DNA of 64,000 nucleotides from Muribaculum intestinale (GTDB lineage Bacteria > Bacteroidota > Bacteroidia > Bacteroidales > Muribaculaceae): assembly GCF_002201515.1 (NCBI RefSeq), contig NZ_CP021421.1, positions 1,240,001-1,304,000 on the forward strand. Reading direction: 5' to 3'. This document shows, one piece after another, positions 27,872-35,403 of the stretch. The first letter of the stretch is position 1. Each line of letters starts with the position of its first letter. The notes under the pieces were generated by a model. The model did no database searches. It saw only the letters and a list, made by a program, of their open reading frames with translations, and had not been told where the DNA came from. The translations under genes were made by a program, and so were the position numbers.

Positions 27872-29575
27872 ATGAAAACGAGCAATATATTTAAAGGGGC
27901 GCTGTTATGCGCCACAATGATGATGGCCGCGTCATGTGCCGATCTCGACCTTCAGCCTCTGACAGAGCCTTCGTCGGGCACATGGAATTCAAAACTTGAC
28001 GAGGTAAGGATATCTGTCAATGACCTATACCGCGCATATCCATATAATCTTGAGACCCGCTGGTTTACCGACGGACATACCGATGACTTCTGTCACCGCA
28101 ACAAGGTATACGACGTTCCGGCGGCCACACTTACAAGCTCCACCTCATGGATTGAGACCACTTGGTCAGACACCTACAAGGCCATCAGCCGCTGCAACCG
28201 TGTGCTCGAAAGTCTTGACAAACTGGGCTACAACTCCGACGAAGCCAAGCGTCTGGCGGCTGAAGCACGCCTTTTCCGCGCATACTTCTACGCCCGCCTG
28301 ATATCACTCTGGGGCGATGTGCCTTTCTGCACGGGGACAATCACAATAGAGGAAGCTCGCCAAATGGGACGCACTCCGGTAGCCGACATCCTCCCTGTAA
28401 TATATTCTGACTACGACTATGCCTATGAAAACCTGCCCGAGTCCAACATAGTCCAGGGCATATGGCGCGTAAACCGATATGTGGCAGCCTCTCTGAAGTG
28501 TCGTATCGCCCTTACTATGAAGGATTGGGAAATCGCCCGCGACGCCGCACGCCTTGTGATGGCTTCCCGGCAATATTCCCTCTATCCCGACTTCGGAGCG
28601 CTATTCCGCGACAAGACCATGGACAATGGAGAATACATATTCTGCATAGCCAACTCTATCGAACTGGGCCAGAGTTCATCGGTCAACTCATTCATGCTGC
28701 GCACAACTGTCAGCAGCGGAGCGTCGGGCTTCCCCTCATGGGATCTCCTTGCCGCCTTTGAATGCACCGACGGCAAGCCGATTGATGAATCTCCGCTGTT
28801 TGACCCCCACAATCCATACCTCAACCGCGACCCACGATGCAACGAGACATTCGTAGCTCCCGGCTCGGTAGTATACGGATGTGTCTACAATCCGAGCCCG
28901 TCGGCCAAGACCGTGCTTCTCGACGGAAAATCCGTCACCAACAAAGACTCAAAAATCAACGACCAGTATGCCGCACCGACAGGAACATGTCTCAGGAAAG
29001 GCGCGCAGGACGAATGGCGTACCGGCAAAAACGTAAGCGAGAACCCGACTATCATCATCCGCTATGCCGACGTGCTGCTCATGTATGCCGAAGCTAAAAT
29101 CGAACTCGGCGAACTGGATGCAAGTATGCTCAATGCCATCAACGATGTGCGCGCCCGCGCCTACAAGACTACCCGCGACAATACAGCCGCATATCCGGCG
29201 CTTGCCTTATCGGACCAGAATACCATGCGCCTGGCCGTGCGCAAAGAGCGCCGGGTGGAGTTTGCCTGGGAGGGACGACGCTTCTTCGACCTCCTGCGCT
29301 GGGACGGATGGATGGAGAAGGCTTTCAGCCACGACTATTATGCCTTCCCGACAAAACAGGGTATGGTCGATATGGAAAAAGCCGGCGATTACTACTGGCC
29401 CTCAACTCCGGAGATTGACGAATGCGGCTTCGCCGATTTCAAGCCGATGTTCGACGCCGGTAAAATCGTGCGCGTACTCCCAAGGAAATATGACAGCCGA
29501 TTCCCTCTTCTGCCGATTCCCGCGATAGAGGTAAGCATCTCCAACGGCAAGATTTCCCAAAATCCCGGATGGTAA
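27872..29575 (+). CDS. susD-like: SusD/RagB family surface nutrient-binding lipoprotein
   Basis: 567 residues. The lipobox is in MMMAASCADL. Family blocks include the early VRISVNDLYRAYPYN, LAAEARLFRAYFYARLISLW in the TPR-like scaffold, IIRYADVLLMYAEAKIELG, and the C-terminal KERRVEFAWEGRRFFDLLRW. The gene is 18 bp downstream of susC, and the two products would form the outer-membrane uptake complex. It is somewhat longer than the SusD at 4584-6080. The ligand is unknown. Confidence 0.93.
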   Translation: MKTSNIFKGALLCATMMMAASCADLDLQPLTEPSSGTWNSKLDEVRISVNDLYRAYPYNLETRWFTDGHTDDFCHRNKVYDVPAATLTSSTSWIETTWSDTYKAISRCNRVLESLDKLGYNSDEAKRLAAEARLFRAYFYARLISLWGDVPFCTGTITIEEARQMGRTPVADILPVIYSDYDYAYENLPESNIVQGIWRVNRYVAASLKCRIALTMKDWEIARDAARLVMASRQYSLYPDFGALFRDKTMDNGEYIFCIANSIELGQSSSVNSFMLRTTVSSGASGFPSWDLLAAFECTDGKPIDESPLFDPHNPYLNRDPRCNETFVAPGSVVYGCVYNPSPSAKTVLLDGKSVTNKDSKINDQYAAPTGTCLRKGAQDEWRTGKNVSENPTIIIRYADVLLMYAEAKIELGELDASMLNAINDVRARAYKTTRDNTAAYPALALSDQNTMRLAVRKERRVEFAWEGRRFFDLLRWDGWMEKAFSHDYYAFPTKQGMVDMEKAGDYYWPSTPEIDECGFADFKPMFDAGKIVRVLPRKYDSRFPLLPIPAIEVSISNGKISQNPGW

Positions 29576-29640
29576 TTCGACCGGTATACATTTGCCATAA
29601 TCTCACCAACAAATAATCCTCAGAAACAAACATAACAACC

Positions 29641-30591
29641 ATGAGTGTAGACGAAATACTGCTCCGCAGCCGCTATCAGCCGCTCGAGCGCATAATCTGC
29701 TACGATATATTCAACACAGGCTTCAACGGCTGGATGACCCTCCTGCCCAACTTTACCGAGTATCCCGACTTCGACGTTCCCCCTACCCTGGTCAACAAAG
29801 ACCAGTGGCCCCCCGTGATGCTCAGCTCAGCCACATACCGCTATCCCGGCAGCCACGGCGCCATGTCGGGCACATTCAGTCTGAAGCTCTCTACGCGTCC
29901 CGTGCACTCACGCTACGAGGATATTCCGGCGCCGGGTTCGATGGGACATGCCATAAAGCGCCTGTCGTTCTACCGTCCGGGAAGCCGGTTCCTGCAGATA
30001 GAATGCTGGTTCTCATACACGGCCGAACAGGATACTCTCGATGCCGAAGGCACTCCGCAGCCCGGTCTGCACGAGAAGAGCATCCGCGCCTTCGGCATGG
30101 GATTTGATATCCAGGAGAGAGGCGAACGCTACCAGGTAGGTGTGCGCCACCTCAACTGCTTCAACGGCAATCTGGTGCAGCGCTGGGAAATAGAGAACTC
30201 AGCCGATGTCACCGACAAGGAATGGGCTTTCGGGCTCGAAGGCGACTGGTGCAAGCGCGGCATCGACCCGTGGTGGTTTGGACGCCGGTATCCCGACGGA
30301 CGCCACGAGGCATTCCAGGTGATACCCGACTCCCATCAGAAACTCATATACAACGAGACTGACTGCAAACTCAACTGGCAGTACATGCGCCTGAAAATCG
30401 ACACCCTCAACCGTGAGTATGTCGAATTCCAGTGTCAGGACCGCATATGGGATTTGCGCGGCACCCACGTGACCAATGTACCCGGCTACCATCGTATCGA
30501 CAACCTCATCAACCCTCTGTTCTGGGTCGAGACCGACCAGGACCGCCGCGTGTACTTCTACATCGACTCGGTAGTCGTGTCGCAGGAATAA
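29641..30591 (+). CDS. Unrecognised cytoplasmic beta-rich protein
   Basis: 316 residues with no signal peptide or membrane segment, so it is probably cytoplasmic. The sequence is rich in Trp, Tyr and Arg: FNTGFNGWMTLLPNFTEYP, SGTFSLKLSTRPVH, WYFGRRYP-like segments, and a C-terminal RRVYFYIDSVVVSQE. The pattern suggests a jelly-roll or concanavalin-like fold. It may belong to one of the uncharacterised DUF families found beside glycan genes (DUF6772 is possible), but I cannot place it firmly. It lies 65 bp after susD and 37 bp before a small beta protein, so it belongs to the same operon. Its context suggests work on the imported compound. Confidence 0.6.
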   Translation: MSVDEILLRSRYQPLERIICYDIFNTGFNGWMTLLPNFTEYPDFDVPPTLVNKDQWPPVMLSSATYRYPGSHGAMSGTFSLKLSTRPVHSRYEDIPAPGSMGHAIKRLSFYRPGSRFLQIECWFSYTAEQDTLDAEGTPQPGLHEKSIRAFGMGFDIQERGERYQVGVRHLNCFNGNLVQRWEIENSADVTDKEWAFGLEGDWCKRGIDPWWFGRRYPDGRHEAFQVIPDSHQKLIYNETDCKLNWQYMRLKIDTLNREYVEFQCQDRIWDLRGTHVTNVPGYHRIDNLINPLFWVETDQDRRVYFYIDSVVVSQE

Positions 30592-30628
30592 TCCCCCGAG
30601 TCTTCACCTACAAAACAGCTGACCAATC

Positions 30629-30961
30629 ATGAAACAGTTCAATGCATCCCATCTTGAGATAAAGAAATGGTTTACCGGACGGTTTGAGACCCATCCCTAC
30701 GAGACCGGCTGGGCCGATGAAGCTATATTCTTCGTTATGATCGAGCACATAAAGGGTGAGAATCCGACGCTCACAGCCCATGTCGAGATATCACACGACG
30801 GAGTAAACTGGGCATCCGACGGAAGCTCTCCAGTCACCGTATCGGGCCGCGGACTCCATCCGATAAAGGTACAGCCCAATTTCGGCAACTGGCTGCGCCT
30901 TGCTGTCAATATCGACGGCGGCGAACTATTCCTAAACATCCAGATACATTGTAAAGGCTAA
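30629..30961 (+). CDS. Small unrecognised beta-sandwich protein
   Basis: 110 residues, no signal peptide. It is predicted as mostly beta: FFVMIEHIKGENPTLTAHVE, VEISHDGVNWASDG, and the C-terminal GGELFLNIQIHCKG. VEISHDGVNW resembles short domains that follow 'sample versus reference' type beta-sandwiches, but no family is recognised. It lies between the 316-residue protein (37 bp upstream) and the second phosphoesterase (6 bp downstream), tightly spaced in the operon. The adjacent unrecognised protein may be its partner. Confidence 0.6.
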   Translation: MKQFNASHLEIKKWFTGRFETHPYETGWADEAIFFVMIEHIKGENPTLTAHVEISHDGVNWASDGSSPVTVSGRGLHPIKVQPNFGNWLRLAVNIDGGELFLNIQIHCKG

Positions 30962-30967
30962 ACAACC

Positions 30968-32575
30968 ATGAAATCGAAATTTCCATATACAGCATTTTTC
31001 GCATGCGCAACGATGCTCTTCTCTTCGGCATGCTCCGACAGTGACGAGTACTTCGGCGCTCCGGCCATCAAGCAACCGGCACCCAAGGAAGTATATATCG
31101 AAGGGACTGTAAAGACCGACACCGGCACTCCGCTTGCCGACGTAGTGGTTTCGGACGGATACAATCTGACTACCACCGATGTCAACGGCAAGTATATAAT
31201 GAAATCGGAGGTAGCCCTGGGATATATCTTCGTATCGACTCCCGACGGATATGAGCCTGCCGCATTCCTCGACAATAACCGCCCGAAATTCTGGCAGCAA
31301 GTAAGGAAAACCAACGGCAAGAGCGTGGATTTCATCCTACGCAAGATAGCCGACAACAATCCTCTCGGCATAATCGCTATCGCCGACCCCCAGATATCCA
31401 ACCGATGTGGCGACGTGGAGCTGCTTAAAAACATGATTGTGCCCGACGTAAACCGAGCCATCGACTCTCTGAAGGCAAAAGGCACAAGTCCCATCGTGAT
31501 AACTCTCGGCGACCTTATATGTGATGTTTTTGTGGCCGACGGCTACGGATATACTCTTGATCTCTTCAACAAGGACTTCAAGGTCAATGCACCGCTCTAC
31601 CACACGATGGGCAACCACGACTACGACCCGTTCATGACAGGAGATATACCTGGGCTATCCAACTGGCTGTATATCAACGGCCCGTCGTACTATTCATTCA
31701 ACCGTGGAGGCGCTCACTTCATCGTTGTCAACAATATGGTATACCAGGAAGGAACGGCCCTTAAAGCCGACCAACTCGACTGGATTGCAAAAGATCTTGC
31801 CACAATAAAGGATAAGACTGCCCCCCTGTTCATCACCATGCATGGAATTTTCCTGACCTATCCGGAAGCCGAAGGCGTAAATGTGAGCAAGGTATACCGC
31901 TTCGACGAAGGCGGTCCTCAACTTGGCGCTCTGCTGTCGGAATTCACTAACGTAAAGGTATTCTCAGGACATTCCCACAAGAGTCACTTCCAGCACACCC
32001 CGGAGGGGAATATCCGCGAATACAACTACGCAGGTGCCAATGGCGGCTGGTGGCCGGCAGGTTTCAAACCCCACATGCCTAACCTCCCGGTATGCTTTGA
32101 CGGAGCTCCCTGGGGCTTCGGCATATGGGATTTCGCCTCAGGCACCCCCCACCATATATACAAGGGATTCCAGTTACCGACCGATTTCCAGATACGCGCC
32201 TACGATCTCAACCAGGTATCTATCGATGACCAGGATCTCTCGACGGCCTACCTCCCCGGCAATAGTGCAAACAAAGATGTAGTGCTCGCCAATATATGGG
32301 CTTACGAACCTGGATGTACGGTAAAAATGTATGAAAACGGACGCGAGCTTACCGTAAAGAGAGTAAAGACCCAGGACCCGTATCTCATACAGAAATACCT
32401 TGTCCCCATAAAGAAAGAGTATACAAAGTGGAATTCCGGCATGAATCCGGAGGAAACGGCCCATCTGTTCCGCGCACAGGCTTCGACTGCCGATTCGCCG
32501 GTGACAATCGAGTTTACCGATCTTTCAGGCCGTAAATTCACCACTGTACTCAACCGTCCCTCATCACTCGAATAA
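30968..32575 (+). CDS. Calcineurin-like phosphoesterase lipoprotein, paralogue of the one at 15402-17000
   Basis: 535 residues. The signal peptide ends in the lipobox LFSSACSDSD. Domains are MetallophosN-like (about 40-130; GTVKTDTGTPLADVVVSDGY), the catalytic core, and MetallophosC-like (about 370-530). Metal motifs in order are IADPQIS, ITLGDL, TMGNHDYDP, ITMHG and FSGHSHKSH. Long blocks are shared with the leftward paralogue (for example STPDGYEPA, RPKFWQ, IREYNY). This copy is a lipoprotein while the other has a plain signal peptide, so they may act at different places or on successive substrates. It starts 6 bp after the small protein gene and is followed by a hairpin terminator. Confidence 0.88.
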   Translation: MKSKFPYTAFFACATMLFSSACSDSDEYFGAPAIKQPAPKEVYIEGTVKTDTGTPLADVVVSDGYNLTTTDVNGKYIMKSEVALGYIFVSTPDGYEPAAFLDNNRPKFWQQVRKTNGKSVDFILRKIADNNPLGIIAIADPQISNRCGDVELLKNMIVPDVNRAIDSLKAKGTSPIVITLGDLICDVFVADGYGYTLDLFNKDFKVNAPLYHTMGNHDYDPFMTGDIPGLSNWLYINGPSYYSFNRGGAHFIVVNNMVYQEGTALKADQLDWIAKDLATIKDKTAPLFITMHGIFLTYPEAEGVNVSKVYRFDEGGPQLGALLSEFTNVKVFSGHSHKSHFQHTPEGNIREYNYAGANGGWWPAGFKPHMPNLPVCFDGAPWGFGIWDFASGTPHHIYKGFQLPTDFQIRAYDLNQVSIDDQDLSTAYLPGNSANKDVVLANIWAYEPGCTVKMYENGRELTVKRVKTQDPYLIQKYLVPIKKEYTKWNSGMNPEETAHLFRAQASTADSPVTIEFTDLSGRKFTTVLNRPSSLE

Positions 32576-32590
32576 TCCCGACACATCATA

Positions 32591-32626
32591 TATTCCGGAG
32601 GCGAGTTTCTACACGCCTCCGGAATA
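32591..32626. terminator. Hairpin after the second phosphoesterase gene
   Basis: Perfect 13-bp inverted repeat TATTCCGGAGGCG / CGCCTCCGGAATA with a 10-nt loop, starting 15 bases after the stop. It has no long T-run but is the natural end of the rightward operon. Confidence 0.75.
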
Positions 32627-32664
32627 CGACACACTTCACATAAATCAACAACCATTTCTATCAC

Positions 32665-33693
32665 ATGAAAAAAACATTACTCATCTCAGCCATCTCGCTA
32701 AGCATCGTTTCCGCCTATGCAGAGGAATACCATGGATTCAGCATCGATGCCTCGCAGGAACTTATCGACAACACTGTAGGAACAAAACTGTCTGCCGAAG
32801 CGTATCGCCTGGAAGGGAAAGCCATCACACTCCAGGTGCTTTATCAGCCTGCATATACCCCGGTATTAGTCGACGAGGCCCTGTCGAAGATAACCACACC
32901 CGGCTCAACACTATCAGCCGATGCCCAGAAAGACTACGCAGAGCCGCGCGACGCCCAGAAATCACTTGAAAGCGGCCTTATGGACGGTATGCTGCTAACA
33001 TCGCAAATGGACAACAACGGCCTTGCCTACGTAACAGTGCCGGCCCAATATTACAAGAACGGAACGCTTGTCGACGTACCGGCCGAAGGAGGCGACATAC
33101 GCGTGCGCTTTTGTACCGAGTCAAACAGCAAGAGCCGTATGGGCGACGGTGAGGACTGTCGTGTAAACGATATCACAGGCGTCTATGTAACCGTCGACGC
33201 GCCGTCTCATGTGCGTATCACATCCGATTTTGTACAGGCTAATACCAGTACGGCATTTACAGGAGGATTCGCAGGCACTGACGACACTCTCGGGAAAATG
33301 CAGCGTTGCGCCATATTCAATATGCCGTCGACCACAGCTACAGGGCCACAGGATATAACATTCTCAGGAAAAGCCACCAACAGCTGGAATCTGTTTGACT
33401 TCCGCAGAAAAAGCACAAATGACCTTAATGGTTTTCCGGTAAGATATGCCGATATCGTGTTCTACGGTGTAAAACCGGGCGAGCGAATCGGTTGGACCAA
33501 CTATCAGACTCTGCATGAGGGATACACTCCCAGGAAATATACCTCCACATCGGGTATTGAGACCGAGATGGCCGACGATATTGCCGTTCCCGCGGAATAT
33601 TACAATCTGCAGGGAGTAAAGGTAAGCACACCTTCGGGAGGCATCTTCATTGAGCGCAGAGGCTCAGTATCGCGAAAGGTTGTTTTTAAATAA
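32665..33693 (+). CDS. Secreted protein with 'YYNLQG' C-terminal tail, function unknown
   Basis: 342 residues with a signal peptide (ISLSIVSAYAEEY). The middle is beta-rich without a recognised catalytic motif (LNGFPVRYADIVFYGVKPGE). The C-terminus AEYYNLQGVKVSTPSGGIFI followed by ERRGS and KVVFK is the tail seen on many secreted proteins of Prevotella and Muribaculaceae; it resembles a surface-sorting signal. It lies after the operon terminator, 89 bp past the phosphoesterase stop, so it may have its own promoter. It could be a surface or outer-membrane-vesicle protein of the same uptake system, but that is inference. Confidence 0.7.
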   Translation: MKKTLLISAISLSIVSAYAEEYHGFSIDASQELIDNTVGTKLSAEAYRLEGKAITLQVLYQPAYTPVLVDEALSKITTPGSTLSADAQKDYAEPRDAQKSLESGLMDGMLLTSQMDNNGLAYVTVPAQYYKNGTLVDVPAEGGDIRVRFCTESNSKSRMGDGEDCRVNDITGVYVTVDAPSHVRITSDFVQANTSTAFTGGFAGTDDTLGKMQRCAIFNMPSTTATGPQDITFSGKATNSWNLFDFRRKSTNDLNGFPVRYADIVFYGVKPGERIGWTNYQTLHEGYTPRKYTSTSGIETEMADDIAVPAEYYNLQGVKVSTPSGGIFIERRGSVSRKVVFK

Positions 33694-33754
33694 AGGTTTG
33701 CATTGCAGCCGGGCGGCACGATGATTGCGCATCCGGCTATCGACTACAATTAAC

Positions 33755-33785
33755 GCGCCGCTACAGTCCATAGCTGTAGCGGCGC
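33755..33785. terminator. Bidirectional hairpin between convergent genes
   Basis: 12-bp arms GCGCCGCTACAG / CTGTAGCGGCGC with a 7-nt loop. It lies between the rightward gene ending at 33693 and queG, whose stop is at 33791 on the minus strand. Confidence 0.85.
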
Positions 33786-33790
33786 TCTTA

Positions 33791-34741
33791 CTATATTTTA
33801 TCTTCAGAGGGAGGCCCGGCGGCAGAGCGCGGCGTGAGCGCCGAAAGGTTGCGCAAAAGGCCTGCGAGCTTTGCGCGCTTTACCGCCGAATGGGAAAAAA
33901 TGGATGAAAACCGCTCGGGAGTGAGGGTAGCGATATCGGAGTCGGTAAGCGACATAAGGGCTTCAGACGGTAAGAATTCCGGTATGTCGGTAGGCGATAT
34001 GCCCCGGTTAAGGGGGCATGCGCTCTGGCATGCGTCGCAGCCGTATATCCTGCGCCCGAGTTGAGGCATACCGTCGGTAAAAGCTCCCCGATGCTCAATG
34101 GTAAGGTATGACAGACACCTGCGGGCATCAACAGTGCATTCGCGGGATATAGCTCCTCCGGGGCATGCCCGTATGCACAAATCGCATCCGTCGGGACATG
34201 CACCCTCGGAAGGGGTTGAAGCGGGAAGCGGGATGGTGGTAACAATCTCACCGAGGAAACATGCCGATCCGTGGCCTGGCACAATAAGCTGGGCGTTGCG
34301 TCCGACGAAGCCTACACCGGCCTTTACGGCCCAGTAGCGCTCCATCAGCGGGGCTGTGTCGACACATATCCTGAATCGAGCTCCGTCGTATACCTCATCG
34401 AGTCGGGAGGCCACCCGCTCCAGGCGTGCGCGCACCACCTCATGATAATCGCGCCCATAAGCATACCATGCAAACTGTGGAGCATCTGCCGGCTGACGTC
34501 GCGACGGATAGTAGCTGTAGGCGGCCACAATTACCGAGCGGGCCTCTTCAAGCAGATTGCGCGGATCGCGCCTGACGTCGGGATAGCGGTCGAGATAATC
34601 CATCCTGGCATTATTTCCGTCGCTTATCCATCGCTCGCGTCGCTCCCAGGCTTCTGAATCGACAGACTCGGCTGTGGCCACACCCCATGCCACAGCGCCG
34701 GAGGAGCGCATGATACTGTCGAGCTGCTCAGTATTCATCAC
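33791..34741 (-). CDS. queG: Epoxyqueuosine reductase
   Basis: 316 residues. It reduces epoxyqueuosine to queuosine in tRNA with cobalamin and two 4Fe-4S clusters. The clusters are visible as CPDGCDLCIRACP and CDACQSACPLN. Other family blocks are the N-terminal AYSYYP, the central VDTAPLMERYWAVKAGVGFV with the catalytic Asp, and FLGEIVTTI. The start overlaps the stop of the deacetylase gene by 4 bases, so the two are co-translated. The length is normal. A PduO-type cobalamin adenosyltransferase is encoded elsewhere in the window, but there is no direct link. Confidence 0.95.
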   Translation of the reverse strand: MMNTEQLDSIMRSSGAVAWGVATAESVDSEAWERRERWISDGNNARMDYLDRYPDVRRDPRNLLEEARSVIVAAYSYYPSRRQPADAPQFAWYAYGRDYHEVVRARLERVASRLDEVYDGARFRICVDTAPLMERYWAVKAGVGFVGRNAQLIVPGHGSACFLGEIVTTIPLPASTPSEGACPDGCDLCIRACPGGAISRECTVDARRCLSYLTIEHRGAFTDGMPQLGRRIYGCDACQSACPLNRGISPTDIPEFLPSEALMSLTDSDIATLTPERFSSIFSHSAVKRAKLAGLLRNLSALTPRSAAGPPSEDKI

Positions 34742-35391
34742 ATCGGGATGGGCGCAAATTCAAAGCCCTGGTCGCGTAGCCACTCTATCGCTCGCGGAAG
34801 AGCATAGCGGAGATTGGCTTCGGCCTTTAGCGAATCGTGGAACACGATGATAGAGCCGTTGCGGGCATAGCGCCGAACATTCTTCACTACCTTCTCGCCG
34901 TTGAGCTTCTTGGAGTAGTCGCGTGTGACGACATCGTACATAACGATGTTGAAATGCTCCTTGATGATTTTCGCCTGTCCCCAGCGCATTATGCCGTGTG
35001 GAGGGCGATAGAGCGGACTGTCGATGAGATTGTCGGCTTCCTTTATGTTGCGCAGATAGTTGCGCGAGGTTTCCTTGAATCCCTGCAGATGGTTCATCGT
35101 ATGGTTGCCCCAGCTGTGACCACGGCGCTTGATTTCCTCAAGCAGTTCGGGATGACGGCGTACGTTATCGCCCACAAGGAAGAATGTGGCCTTTATGCCA
35201 TAGTAGTCGAGCAGGTCAAGAATCCATGGAGTAATCTCCGGGATGGGGCCGTCGTCGAAAGTCAGATAAACAGTGCGCCGTTTCTTGCGTTTGATGCGCC
35301 ATATGGCCTCGGGAAAGAGGATACGGTACAACAACGGCGGCTGCTCAATGAAGCGCGACGGCTTGAAACGGAAATACTTGCTACCTTTCAT
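34738..35391 (-). CDS. Polysaccharide deacetylase (NodB/CE4 family)
   Basis: 217 residues. The NodB motifs are visible: VYLTFDDGPIPEITPWILDL with the two Asp residues, SWGNHTMNH with the metal His pair, and YRPPHGIMRWGQ. There is no clear signal peptide; the N-terminus is basic (KYFRFKPSRFIEQP). CE4 enzymes remove N- or O-acetyl groups from glycans or peptidoglycan, but cytoplasmic or membrane-side action is possible here. It is translationally coupled to queG and starts 12 bp after the DUF2723 stop in the same direction. Confidence 0.9.
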   Translation of the reverse strand: MKGSKYFRFKPSRFIEQPPLLYRILFPEAIWRIKRKKRRTVYLTFDDGPIPEITPWILDLLDYYGIKATFFLVGDNVRRHPELLEEIKRRGHSWGNHTMNHLQGFKETSRNYLRNIKEADNLIDSPLYRPPHGIMRWGQAKIIKEHFNIVMYDVVTRDYSKKLNGEKVVKNVRRYARNGSIIVFHDSLKAEANLRYALPRAIEWLRDQGFEFAPIPM

Positions 35392-35403
35392 CTATAGGCA
35401 GGA

